DNA of 64,000 nucleotides from Staphylococcus delphini (GTDB taxonomy: Bacteria > Bacillota > Bacilli > Staphylococcales > Staphylococcaceae): positions 434,001 to 498,000 of the forward strand of contig NZ_LR134263.1 in NCBI RefSeq assembly GCF_900636325.1, given 5' to 3'. This document shows, piece after piece, positions 26,973 through 36,049 of this stretch. The position numbers and the translations under genes are program-made. The stretch's first letter is position 1, and every line of letters starts with the position of its first letter. The notes beneath the pieces are model-generated. The model was not told the DNA's origin. It ran no database searches and was given only the letters and a program-made list of their open reading frames with translations.

Positions 26973-28376
26973 ATGAACATTGTTTACCGCGTTTTAGATG
27001 CACCGATTAACCCAGAAACCTTAGCACGTCATCGTCAACATAAAATTGTATTAGAAAGTGCCACAACATCACAAACGAAAGGGCGATATTCTGTTGTTGC
27101 TTTTGATGCTTATGGTGAAGTCGTTTTAACAGAATCAGAATTAAGCATTTTAACCCCGCATCAAACGATTCAAGAAACGACTGCACCGTTTGAGCAATTG
27201 AAAGCTTTTGTAGGGCAATATCACGCACAGATTTCTGAACCAGAGCTTGAGGTATTACCTTTCATTTCAGGCTTTGTCGGTTATTGTAGTTTTGATTTAG
27301 TCCGACACGCGTTTCCAGTGCTCCAACAATATCCGGCAGCGGGTACAACGCATGATGTCCATTTTTACATGATTGAATCGGTATATGTATTTGATCACTA
27401 TAAAGAACAAATTTACGTGATTGCGACCAACCTTTTTTCTAAAGCATCGGAAAATGCGTTGTATGAACGTCTAGATGAGATGATTGCTGAGTTCGATCAA
27501 ATTGAGTTGTTTGAAACGACACAAGTGCCTGATTTGCCAAACAAAGTGATTGAGCCGAACATTGATGAAGCAACGTTTATTGAACAAGTACAGCAATTTA
27601 AAGGACGCATTCAACAAGGCGATATGTTCCAAGTCGTCCCATCACGCATTTATCGTTATGCACATCATTTTGGTGAACAGTTGCATCCATTGACGTATCA
27701 GTTATATCAAAAATTGAAGCGGAACAATCCAAGTCCTTACATGTTTTATTTTAATATGGGCGGTCCTATTTTAGTGGGCAGTTCTCCTGAAAGTTTTGTG
27801 AAAGTGAAAGCAGGCAAAGTGATGACGAACCCTATTGCAGGAACCATTAAACGGGGCGCTACAGATGAGGAAGATCAACAATTAGCAGAAACCTTGTTGA
27901 GTGATGAAAAAGAGTTGAGTGAACACCGAATGCTTGTCGACTTAGGACGGAATGATATTTTACGTATTGCACGACCGGGAAGTTTGGAATTGACGAAACT
28001 GATGACGATAGAACGTTATGAACATGTGATGCATATTGTTAGTGAAGTCATTGGTGATGTGGACCCCACACTTTCACCTATTGATGTCATTGCGAGTTTA
28101 CTACCGACCGGAACAGTATCAGGTGCGCCGAAATTACGTGCGATTCAACGCATTTATGAAACACAACCTTTGAAACGTGGGGTATATAGTGGTGGCGTCG
28201 GTTATATTAATTGCGACCATACGTTAGATTTAGCACTCGCGATTCGGACGATGGTCATTGATGAGACCCATGTGCATGCTGAAGCGGGATGTGGTGTCGT
28301 TTACGATTCAGTTCCAGAGAAAGAATTGGCAGAAACACAACTGAAAGCAAAAAGTTTATTGGAGGTCACGCTATGA
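26973..28376 (+). CDS. trpE: Anthranilate synthase component I
   Basis: Forms anthranilate from chorismate with TrpG. 467 aa. SRGRYS-type feedback region is seen as TKGRYSVVAFD near residue 36; the chorismate-binding domain has GDMFQVVPSRIY, NPSPYMFYFN, GSSPESFVKV, NPIAGTIKRG, EHRMLVDLGRND, and LPTGTVSGAPKLRA. GGAGGAG lies before ATG 26973. First gene of trpEGDCFBA; its stop overlaps trpG by ATGA, indicating translational coupling. PabB is excluded by the operon context. Confidence 0.95.
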   Translation: MNIVYRVLDAPINPETLARHRQHKIVLESATTSQTKGRYSVVAFDAYGEVVLTESELSILTPHQTIQETTAPFEQLKAFVGQYHAQISEPELEVLPFISGFVGYCSFDLVRHAFPVLQQYPAAGTTHDVHFYMIESVYVFDHYKEQIYVIATNLFSKASENALYERLDEMIAEFDQIELFETTQVPDLPNKVIEPNIDEATFIEQVQQFKGRIQQGDMFQVVPSRIYRYAHHFGEQLHPLTYQLYQKLKRNNPSPYMFYFNMGGPILVGSSPESFVKVKAGKVMTNPIAGTIKRGATDEEDQQLAETLLSDEKELSEHRMLVDLGRNDILRIARPGSLELTKLMTIERYEHVMHIVSEVIGDVDPTLSPIDVIASLLPTGTVSGAPKLRAIQRIYETQPLKRGVYSGGVGYINCDHTLDLALAIRTMVIDETHVHAEAGCGVVYDSVPEKELAETQLKAKSLLEVTL

Positions 28377-28957
28377 TTTTAGTCATTGATAATTATGATT
28401 CGTTTACGTATAACCTCGTCGATATGTTTCGGTTAAAGGAAGATGTTGTGGTGAAGTATCCGGATGACGACACATTGTATGACCTTCAACCAGATGCACT
28501 TGTTATTTCGCCTGGTCCAGGTCATCCCGATGATACGACGCGGCTCCATGAGATTATCGATCATTTTAAAGGTATACCGATTTTAGGAATTTGTCTCGGT
28601 GCACAAGCATTGTATCGGTATTATGGTGGCCGAGTCGTCGTCGCGGAAAAAGTCATGCATGGCAAAATTGATACGTTACAATTTGAAAAGCCGACATTGT
28701 TATACGAAGGAATTTCAGAACATTCTGATATTATGCGTTATCACTCACTCATTTGTGAAGAAAAGTCGTTACCTGAAGTGATCCATATTACCGGTAGAAC
28801 AAGCGACAGTATTCAATCGTTTGAACATCAAGTCCGACCGCATTACGGCATTCAATATCATCCGGAATCATTCGCAAGTATCGCGGTAGCAGGCATTGTA
28901 GAAAACTTTTTAACAATCGTAAAGAAAGGTGTGTTGACACATGACGTTACTGAATAA
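28373..28957 (+). CDS. trpG: Anthranilate synthase component II (glutamine amidotransferase)
   Basis: Supplies ammonia from glutamine to TrpE. 194 aa class I amidotransferase: NYDSFTYNL at 7-15, SPGPGHP at 46-52, nucleophile Cys74 in LGICLGAQAL, and His-Glu in YHPES near the C-terminus. The start overlaps the trpE stop (ATGA) with GGAGG upstream. Its end overlaps the start of trpD by 17 bp. Confidence 0.94.
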   Translation: MILVIDNYDSFTYNLVDMFRLKEDVVVKYPDDDTLYDLQPDALVISPGPGHPDDTTRLHEIIDHFKGIPILGICLGAQALYRYYGGRVVVAEKVMHGKIDTLQFEKPTLLYEGISEHSDIMRYHSLICEEKSLPEVIHITGRTSDSIQSFEHQVRPHYGIQYHPESFASIAVAGIVENFLTIVKKGVLTHDVTE

Positions 28958-29945
28958 AATGATGAACTTTGAAGCACTTAATCATGAAGAAATGGGCGCG
29001 TATATAGCAACGTTATTATCTGAAACGACGCCGTTAGAAGATAAAGTCGCATTGCTTGTCGCTTACACGATGAAAGGTGAAACATCAGAAGAATTGTATG
29101 CGTTATGTGAAAACTTGATTCATACGATGTACCCAGAACAACCCCAATATCCAGGCAGTATGTGTGTCTGCGGGACAGGTGGCGATGGCTCGAATAGTTT
29201 CAATATTTCTACAACCGTATCATTTGTGGCGGCAAGTGGTGGTATAGAAGTTGTTAAGCACGGTAATAAAAGTGTCACGTCACAATCAGGCGGCATGGAT
29301 ATTTTACAAGCAATGGGCATAGCGACGACCCCTGTACAATCTGTGATGCAACAGTTAAAAGACACACATTTGGCTTTTGTCAGTGCGACAGAATCTTATC
29401 CGGTGATGAAAAATATGCAGCCGGTCCGTGTGAAAGTGGGGCGTCCAACGATTTTAAACCTTGTGGGCCCGATCATTAATCCGTTTGCGTTAGATTATCA
29501 GTCGATGGGGGTGTTTGATCCGACGAGAATGATGAAAATTGCTGAAGTGTTACAGCGATTAGGGCGTAAAAGAGCTATTGTCATTCATGGGGCGAACGGC
29601 ATGGATGAAGCGACGTTATCGGGTGACAATCAAATCGTTGAAATGGACCAAACGACAGGGATTCGTGAATATACAGTAAATGCGACGGATTATGGATTAC
29701 GTTATGCACCGGATGCAGCGCTTCGAGGTGGGACACCAGAAGAGAATAAGGAAATAACACTAAACATTTTAAATGGAACGGACCAATCTGTAAGAAGAGA
29801 CGTCGTGTTACTCAATGCAGGACTTGCGTTTTACACAGCAGAAATTGTCGACACGATTGAAGCAGGGATTGCCCATGCAGCCTCATGCATTGATTCAGGC
29901 GCTGCATTCAAACAATATGAACAAGCAAGAGGTGTAGTGGTATGA
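28941..29945 (+). CDS. trpD: Anthranilate phosphoribosyltransferase
   Basis: Joins anthranilate and PRPP. 334 aa. PRPP-binding glycine loop CGTGGDGSNSFNIST near residue 73, KHGNKSVTSQSGGMD, and GRPTILNLVGPIINPF are family hallmarks. Acidic pair DEATLSG lies in the Mg site. ATG 28941 overlaps trpG by 17 bp and has AAAGGTG 9 bp upstream; the stop overlaps the trpC start by ATGA. Confidence 0.95.
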   Translation: MTLLNKMMNFEALNHEEMGAYIATLLSETTPLEDKVALLVAYTMKGETSEELYALCENLIHTMYPEQPQYPGSMCVCGTGGDGSNSFNISTTVSFVAASGGIEVVKHGNKSVTSQSGGMDILQAMGIATTPVQSVMQQLKDTHLAFVSATESYPVMKNMQPVRVKVGRPTILNLVGPIINPFALDYQSMGVFDPTRMMKIAEVLQRLGRKRAIVIHGANGMDEATLSGDNQIVEMDQTTGIREYTVNATDYGLRYAPDAALRGGTPEENKEITLNILNGTDQSVRRDVVLLNAGLAFYTAEIVDTIEAGIAHAASCIDSGAAFKQYEQARGVVV

Positions 29946-30721
29946 CGATTTTAGATGATATTGTCGAATATAAAAAGCAGTTACTCACTGAAGGATACTA
30001 TGAAGCGTTATTGAGTAATTTAGAAGAAGTGGCTGTGTCGCACAAACCGACTGTAGCGGAACAATTTGAAAATGACCGTACAATTGGTGTAATCGCGGAG
30101 ATTAAGTCAAAAAGCCCGACCGTTTCAGATATACCGGAACGCAATTTAGAGGAACAATTACGACTGTATACAGCAGGAGGGGCGTCGGCGATATCGATTT
30201 TAACGGATGAACATTATTTTGGCGGCAGTTATGAACGGATGGCAGCCTTGACAAAACAGACGGATGTGCCGGTCCTCTGTAAAGACTTTATGGTTGATGA
30301 ACGACAAATCGATGTGGCGAAAAAAGCGGGAGCGTCGATGATTTTACTCATCGTCAACATTTTAACGGATGAAGCATTGGCACGATTACATGATTATGCG
30401 ACAGGTCTTGGCTTAGAAGTACTCGTGGAAGTGCACGACCCACAAGAGCTAGCACGAGCGCACCGTGTTCATCCGCAATTTGTAGGTATAAATAACCGTA
30501 ATTTGCGAAGTTTTAAGACTGATGTCAGTCATACCGGACAAATTTTAACTTCACGACAACAAGGGATTCATTACATTTCAGAAAGTGGCATTAAAACGGT
30601 GGCGGATATCGAAACGCTTGTGCCAACTGGGATTGCGGGCGTCCTCGTCGGTGAAACATTGATGAAAGCGGATGATCCTCAAGCACAACTCCAAAGCTTT
30701 AAATTGCGTAAAGAGGTGTAA
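29942..30721 (+). CDS. trpC: Indole-3-glycerol phosphate synthase
   Basis: Ring closure of carboxyphenylaminodeoxyribulose phosphate. 259 aa TIM barrel. Catalytic Lys in IAEIKSKSPT, the second Lys in LCKDFMVDERQI, GINNRNLRSF and SESGIKTVADIE near the phosphate site, and GVLVGETLMKADDP. Coupled to trpD (ATGA) and followed after one base by trpF. Confidence 0.95.
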   Translation: MTILDDIVEYKKQLLTEGYYEALLSNLEEVAVSHKPTVAEQFENDRTIGVIAEIKSKSPTVSDIPERNLEEQLRLYTAGGASAISILTDEHYFGGSYERMAALTKQTDVPVLCKDFMVDERQIDVAKKAGASMILLIVNILTDEALARLHDYATGLGLEVLVEVHDPQELARAHRVHPQFVGINNRNLRSFKTDVSHTGQILTSRQQGIHYISESGIKTVADIETLVPTGIAGVLVGETLMKADDPQAQLQSFKLRKEV

Positions 30722-30722
30722 C

Positions 30723-31346
30723 ATGTATTTGAAATTTTGCGGTTTCACACAAGAAGCGGACGTCCGAGAAGCAGTCCAACACGATATACAAGCAGTCGGA
30801 TTTATCACGTACCCGAAAAGTGCACGCTACGTGGATTTAGCACAACTTCAAAAGCTGTCTGCGCACGTTCCTGAAACGATGGATCGCGTGGCAGTGACGG
30901 TAAACGCAACGATGGCACAACTAGAAGCCATCATCGAACAAACTGCTATTAATACGATACAATTTCATGGTACCGAATCTATAGACATGATTGCTGCATT
31001 AAAAGCGCGCTATCCTGACATACAACTGTTTAAAGCGATTCCTGCCGATGAAAAATTGTCGGACAACATCGAACGTTATGGGAATGCTGTTGAGCGACTG
31101 TTAATTGATACACCGTCTAGCGCTTTTGGAGGCACAGGACAAGTATTTGATTGGCGTGTGTTGGATGCATTGTCGACATCGAATTATTTGGTGGCAGGTG
31201 GCGTCAACAGTGACAATGTACAGCAGTTAATCCAACAGCACCCGAATATTGCGGGCATTGACATTGCAAGTGGCATTGAAAAGGCAAAAGGGCAAAAAGA
31301 TCATGACAAAATGGCATATATTGCAAAATTTTTGAAAGGAGAATGA
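30723..31346 (+). CDS. trpF: Phosphoribosylanthranilate isomerase
   Basis: Amadori isomerisation of PRA to CdRP. 207 aa TIM barrel with general base Cys in [12 protein letters not shown] (residue 6 region), [20 protein letters not shown], the acid Asp in [19 protein letters not shown], and [12 protein letters not shown]. The usual KICG motif is KFCG here. GAGGTG precedes ATG 30723. Confidence 0.93.
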   Translation: MYLKFCGFTQEADVREAVQHDIQAVGFITYPKSARYVDLAQLQKLSAHVPETMDRVAVTVNATMAQLEAIIEQTAINTIQFHGTESIDMIAALKARYPDIQLFKAIPADEKLSDNIERYGNAVERLLIDTPSSAFGGTGQVFDWRVLDALSTSNYLVAGGVNSDNVQQLIQQHPNIAGIDIASGIEKAKGQKDHDKMAYIAKFLKGE

Positions 31347-31348
31347 CA

Positions 31349-32554
31349 ATGAAAAACATTCAATTAGAAGCAGATGAACATGGATTTTTCGGAGAGTATG
31401 GGGGCAAATACGTACCCGAAACGCTCATGCCAGCCATCGAAGAATTGAAAAAGGCGTATGATGCGGCAAAACAGGATCCTGAATTTCAACGTGATTATCA
31501 TCATTATTTAAAACATTATGTCGGTCGCGAAACACCACTCACGTATGCCGATTCTTATACGAAAACATTAGGGGGCGCGAAAATTTATTTAAAACGTGAA
31601 GATTTGAATCATACTGGGGCGCATAAAATCAATAACGCGATTGGTCAAGCTTTACTCGCGAAACGCATGGGTAAGAAGAAGCTTGTCGCTGAAACTGGTG
31701 CGGGTCAACATGGTGTCGCAAGTGCAACAATTGCAGCATTATTCGATATGGAACTCGTTGTCTTTATGGGAGAAGAAGATATCCGTCGTCAACAACTGAA
31801 TGTCTTTCGGATGGAATTACTCGGGGCAGAAGTCGTACCCGTAACAGATGGACAAGGGACGTTGTCGGATGCGGTGAATAAAGCCCTTCAATATTGGGTC
31901 GCACATGTCGATGATACACATTACTTACTCGGTTCAGCACTCGGACCGGATCCATTTCCGACGATGGTGCGTGACTTCCAACGTGTCATTGGAGATGAAA
32001 TTAAAGCACAACTTCAAGAAAAAGAAGGACGTTTACCGGATGCCGTCGTCGCGTGTGTCGGTGGCGGTTCCAATTCAATTGGTACGTTCTATCCATTTAT
32101 TGAAGATGCATCAGTGAAATTGTACGGCGTTGAAGCGGCAGGGGAAGGTATCGATTCAGAACGACATGCTTTAGCGATTAATAAAGGGAAAAAAGGTGTG
32201 CTCCATGGAACGAAAATGTATTTGATTCAAGATGACAATCATCAAATTAAATTGGCACATTCTATTTCAGCAGGTCTTGATTACCCGGGTGTGGGCCCTG
32301 AGCATAGTTATTACCATGACATTGGGCGCGTCGATTATGTCACTGCTGACGATAAAGAAGCGATGGAAGCACTCGTACGTTTCACGAAAGCGGAAGGAAT
32401 TATTCCAGCGATTGAAAGTGCCCATGCTTTAAGTTATGTTGAAAAGCTCGCACCGCAAATGAATAAAGATGACATTCTCGTCGTAACAGTGTCAGGTCGT
32501 GGTGATAAAGATATGGAAACAATTAAATCTTATATGGAAGGAAAGGAGGCGTAA
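31349..32554 (+). CDS. trpB: Tryptophan synthase beta chain
   Basis: Condenses indole and serine with PLP. 401 aa. PLP lysine Lys93 in [25 protein letters not shown] at the C-terminus and [13 protein letters not shown] for the phosphate. [15 protein letters not shown] at the N-terminus. Start 31349 is chosen over ATG 31343 because AAAGGAG sits 7 bp from it and only 1 bp from the earlier ATG. Confidence 0.95.
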   Translation: MKNIQLEADEHGFFGEYGGKYVPETLMPAIEELKKAYDAAKQDPEFQRDYHHYLKHYVGRETPLTYADSYTKTLGGAKIYLKREDLNHTGAHKINNAIGQALLAKRMGKKKLVAETGAGQHGVASATIAALFDMELVVFMGEEDIRRQQLNVFRMELLGAEVVPVTDGQGTLSDAVNKALQYWVAHVDDTHYLLGSALGPDPFPTMVRDFQRVIGDEIKAQLQEKEGRLPDAVVACVGGGSNSIGTFYPFIEDASVKLYGVEAAGEGIDSERHALAINKGKKGVLHGTKMYLIQDDNHQIKLAHSISAGLDYPGVGPEHSYYHDIGRVDYVTADDKEAMEALVRFTKAEGIIPAIESAHALSYVEKLAPQMNKDDILVVTVSGRGDKDMETIKSYMEGKEA

Positions 32555-32556
32555 CG

Positions 32557-33306
32557 ATGCATACGAAACAATTTGTAGCGTACATTATGGGTGGTCCAGA
32601 GTTTACAGCACAATTGAAAGCATTAGATGATGTTGGCGCGGATTATGTTGAAATCGGCATCCCATTTTCTGATCCTGTCGCGGATGGTCCAATCATTATG
32701 GAAGCAGGACAAGCGGCGATTCGAGCAGGGATGACGGCCCAGAAAATTTTTGATCAGCTGAAAACAGTGAACGGTCAGCTGAACACACGCTATTTACTAA
32801 TGACGTATTATCATACCATCGAAACTTATGGAGAAGCGGCATTTATGGCTGAAGCAGAAGCAGCCGGTGTAGAAGGGCTCATCATTCCGGACATGCCGTT
32901 TGAATATATCGAACAATTGAAAGCCCGTTATCCAGAGCGTCAGTTGAAGTTCATCTCACTGATTGCGATGACTGCTGCACCTGAACGACGTCAACGTATT
33001 GCTCAATCAGCAGAAGGGTTTATTTATACGATCACAATGAATCAAATTACAGGTCAAAACGGCAATTTCCATCCTGAATTGAAACAAAATATTTCAGATA
33101 TCAAACAACATAGTGATGTGCCAGTGATGGCTGGATTTGGTATTCGTACACCTGAACACGTAAAAGACATCATCGAAGTGGCTGATGGTGTCATTATCGG
33201 AAGTGAAATCGTTCGCCGTTTTAACGAAGAAGGTATCGAAGCGACGAAAGCATATTTAACGACGATACGTGAAGTACTTGATAAGGACAGTGCAACTGCG
33301 CAGTAA
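32557..33306 (+). CDS. trpA: Tryptophan synthase alpha chain
   Basis: Releases indole from indole-3-glycerol phosphate. 249 aa, shorter at the N-terminus than the E. coli protein (268), as is common in staphylococci. Catalytic Glu32 and Asp43 in VEIGIPFSDPVADGP, GLIIPDMPFEY, GFGIRTPEHVKD and DGVIIGSEIVRR. GGAGG lies in the end of trpB. Last gene of the operon; no clear terminator follows. Confidence 0.94.
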   Translation: MHTKQFVAYIMGGPEFTAQLKALDDVGADYVEIGIPFSDPVADGPIIMEAGQAAIRAGMTAQKIFDQLKTVNGQLNTRYLLMTYYHTIETYGEAAFMAEAEAAGVEGLIIPDMPFEYIEQLKARYPERQLKFISLIAMTAAPERRQRIAQSAEGFIYTITMNQITGQNGNFHPELKQNISDIKQHSDVPVMAGFGIRTPEHVKDIIEVADGVIIGSEIVRRFNEEGIEATKAYLTTIREVLDKDSATAQ

Positions 33307-33426
33307 TTCATCATATCAGCAGTGAAGTTCAAACGCTATTCATTCAGACACACCCGTTATATAATAAGTGTCAGTATAAAAATGATACTTATAGGGGTAA
33401 GTTTTAAAATAAAGAGGTGCTGAATA

Positions 33427-34137
33427 ATGAATAAAGTGATGATTTTTGATTTAGACGATACGTTATATGATCAACTTTCAAGTTTTGAATATCCGTATTA
33501 CCGTCATTTTGGTGATACGGATATCGGTGTAGAAAGACTTTATCGTCATTTTCGTTTATATAGTGAAGAATTATTCGAAGCTACACAAACAGGAGAATTG
33601 TCGGTGCCTGACATGCACGTCATCCGCATCACACGAGCAGTGGCGGACTTTGATATCGAGTTACCTGAAGAGAAAGCACGTGCCTTTCAACGTGAATACG
33701 AATATGCACAACAACATATCGAATTGTCAGCTACGATTGTTGAAATGTTGCAGTATTTAGTTCAAAAAGACGTCCAATTAGGTTTACTGACAAATGGGGA
33801 GTCAGACCGTCAACGTGCCAAAATTAGAGCTTTAGAACTCGATCAATACATTCCAGAATCCAATATGTTTGTATCAGCCGAACTGGGCTTATCGAAACCT
33901 GATCCCGCAATCTTTGAAACAGTGGGCAAACAGATGGCTGTCGGTGCGAGTGACACATACTTCATCGGTGATCATTTTGACAACGACATTTTAGGTGCGA
34001 TGCAAGTCGGTTGGAAGGCCATCTGGTACAATCGCCGCAATCGCCCGCAAACCGATATGACGCAACAGCCGACAAAAACAGTCATGACGGAAAAAGCATT
34101 GTTCGAAGCGATTCAAAATATTATAGAAAGTGCATAA
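33427..34137 (+). CDS. HAD-superfamily hydrolase
   Basis: 236-aa phosphatase of the HAD subfamily I. Nucleophile motif FDLDDTLYD at residues 7-15, motif II LLTNGES, motif III Lys in LSKPDPAIFE, and motif IV IGDHFDNDILGA. A helical cap lies between residues 20 and 100. Substrate unknown; YjjG- or YsaA-like proteins are the closest in layout. AGAGGTG precedes ATG 33427. Terminator at 34136-34183 follows. Confidence 0.88.
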   Translation: MNKVMIFDLDDTLYDQLSSFEYPYYRHFGDTDIGVERLYRHFRLYSEELFEATQTGELSVPDMHVIRITRAVADFDIELPEEKARAFQREYEYAQQHIELSATIVEMLQYLVQKDVQLGLLTNGESDRQRAKIRALELDQYIPESNMFVSAELGLSKPDPAIFETVGKQMAVGASDTYFIGDHFDNDILGAMQVGWKAIWYNRRNRPQTDMTQQPTKTVMTEKALFEAIQNIIESA

Positions 34138-34183
34138 CATGAAAGCATGTGGAAGGGTTAACGTTTCTTTCACATGTTTTTTA
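34136..34183 (+). terminator. Terminator after the HAD hydrolase
   Basis: AACATGAAAG pairs with CTTTCACATGTT, followed by TTTTATTTT. 34184-34411 contains no gene. Confidence 0.7.
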
Positions 34184-34411
34184 TTTTGCTAATATTTAGA
34201 GGACCTACTGCAAGAGCGTAAATTGTCCAACATTTTTTGAGTGTTGTCTAAAGAGATTGAGCTACATAATGTTCCGTAAACTGTAATATTTCAACGTGTA
34301 GCCCCTTATATTTTTGGATGCAATAGGGGTGATTTAAAATTGTAATATTACATTTCGGATAAGAAGCAAAGGCGATAGTTTGGCGAAAGAAAAAACAAGG
34401 ATGGAACAAAA

Positions 34412-35143
34412 ATGAAAAGAAAGAGAACGATAACACTATACTTATAATTTTTAATTTCGCTGTTAATGATGGGTAATGCCAGTGCAGGCGTTAATCCAAA
34501 ACCAGGTACTCAAAAAGTAATCAACACGACGACGGATCCGAATGGTAAATTAAATGCGAGATATGATCCGGGTCATTCAGTTTATTGTTCTGCGACGTTA
34601 ATTACGCCCAATACATAGTTAACCGCAAGACATTGTGCTGGGGTACAGCCACAAATCGGTTACATAGGTCAAGTTTATCCGGGGCAATCTGGGTGGTCGA
34701 CACCTTTTGGCATGATGATTATTAGAGACTTTTTACCTGATAGTGCCGATGATATTGCGATAATTAAGGGGAGAGATAAAGACAAAACGACTGCTTATAA
34801 GTATGATATGAGAGGTTTCGGGACATCGACATATGAATATAATTATGAAAAACTTAAAAGTATGATTGGTCAAGCCATTTATAGTTACGGCTACCCGGGT
34901 GATAAAGAAGGCTTTAAGCAATATTTAAGTACAGGCGTCATAATTCGAGTGAATCAACACACTAAGGAATTACGTACGACGATGCCTGCGTTTCCGGGAC
35001 AATCGGGCTCTGGCGTCTATCTACAAAATAGTCATTTGGTAGGTGTACTCTATAGCAATGAGAGTAATATAGGTTATAGGAGTGCGAAAATCCATCCTAT
35101 TGATCATCGGTTAAAAAAGTGGATTGATCCAAACACAGAATAA
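34412..35143 (+). pseudogene. Trypsin-like (V8/Spl-type) secreted serine protease, broken by two in-frame stops
   Basis: One continuous frame of 243 codons interrupted by TAA at 34445-34447 (inside the signal peptide, after KRKRTITLYL) and TAG at 34616-34618 (in LITPNT-stop-LTARHCA). The catalytic triad is still recognisable: His in LTARHCA, Asp in DDIAIIK and Ser in PGQSGSGVYL. Signal peptide remnant continues FLISLLMMGNASA. The TAG most likely replaces Trp (TGG), since related proteases read WLTARH. GGATGG lies before the ATG. The only intact portion, from 34712, lacks the His, so no active enzyme is expected. Confidence 0.85.
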
Positions 35144-35210
35144 CAAAGAATAAGGGATTAAAAGTAATCTAAAAAGTGAATTAGGTCTCCTCACATAGAC
35201 AAAGGAGGCT

Positions 35211-35237
35211 TGAACTGAAACGATTGACTTCAGTTCA
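35211..35237. terminator. Hairpin after the protease relic
   Basis: TGAACTGAA and TTCAGTTCA pair perfectly around nine bases, followed by GTCATCTTTTG. Possible terminator. The remaining 35238-35399 shows nothing else. Confidence 0.45.
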
Positions 35238-35399
35238 GTCATCTTTTGTCTTACTAGTAAGCAATATTCAAATCACATTTAAGTTCAATTCCCAAATCTA
35301 ACCTATGCACAAATCATTAGACTGACATTTGAGTTTCCATTCCACCTCAATGCCAGTCTTATTCATCTTCTTAAACCTTGTTATTCAATCGTACTCACT

Positions 35400-35828
35400 T
35401 TACTGTGCCATAATATTACGTGTTAATTTAATGCCTTGCTCAGGTGTCTCATACAGCGCAATGGTATTCAACGATACACCTTCAGGCAAATATTCATTAA
35501 AGCGTAACCAAATCCAATGCGCGATATTTTCAACCGTTGTATTCATATCTGGTAATGTATCATTAATCAACTGTCCGTCTAATAAAGGTTCCAAATGTTC
35601 GCGGTATACTTTATCAATGTCTTTAAAGTCGACTGCCATGCCGTGTTCATCTGTTTTAGACCATAGCTCGACCTCCAATGTATACGTATGGTTTTCTAAA
35701 TCGACATGTTCTGTATTTGAAAAGTAAATGCGGTTATCACTCGTGAATTGATAGCGCGTCGTGACGATTAATGTTTTATGATGGCGCGCAAAATGTTTCG
35801 GTGGTTGCACATGATCAAACTTTGACAT
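35400..35828 (-). CDS. 6-pyruvoyl-tetrahydropterin synthase/QueD-like protein, degenerate metal site
   Basis: 142 aa, T-fold PTPS family length. VENIAHWIWLRFNEYLP and ALYETPEQGIKLTR match the conserved TxENxAxW and ETP segments of QueD. The usual zinc ligands are largely missing: the FxAAH motif reads TRYQFTSDN and the C-x3-HGH motif reads DLENHTY, keeping only one His. It is either a non-canonical or non-catalytic family member. No queC, queE or queF is nearby. Start 35828 has AGGAG (AAGAGGAGAATTC) upstream. Confidence 0.75.
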   Translation of the reverse strand: MSKFDHVQPPKHFARHHKTLIVTTRYQFTSDNRIYFSNTEHVDLENHTYTLEVELWSKTDEHGMAVDFKDIDKVYREHLEPLLDGQLINDTLPDMNTTVENIAHWIWLRFNEYLPEGVSLNTIALYETPEQGIKLTRNIMAQ

Positions 35829-36049
35829 GAATTCTCCTCTTTTCTTCTCTTTTGTACTAGCTTAACATACGTTTTCAGCGATGTCGCATGTGCGCTTTGA
35901 TGTAATCATTGCCCTACTTTGTATCAAACTGTTTATTTTTATTTAGAAAAATATTCCTCATGTTACATTTTTGGAAGTGTGATAGAATAAGAAATAACGA
36001 CTTTATCAAAATATTCCGACATCAAGCAAATGAAATAGGGGGGATTTCA

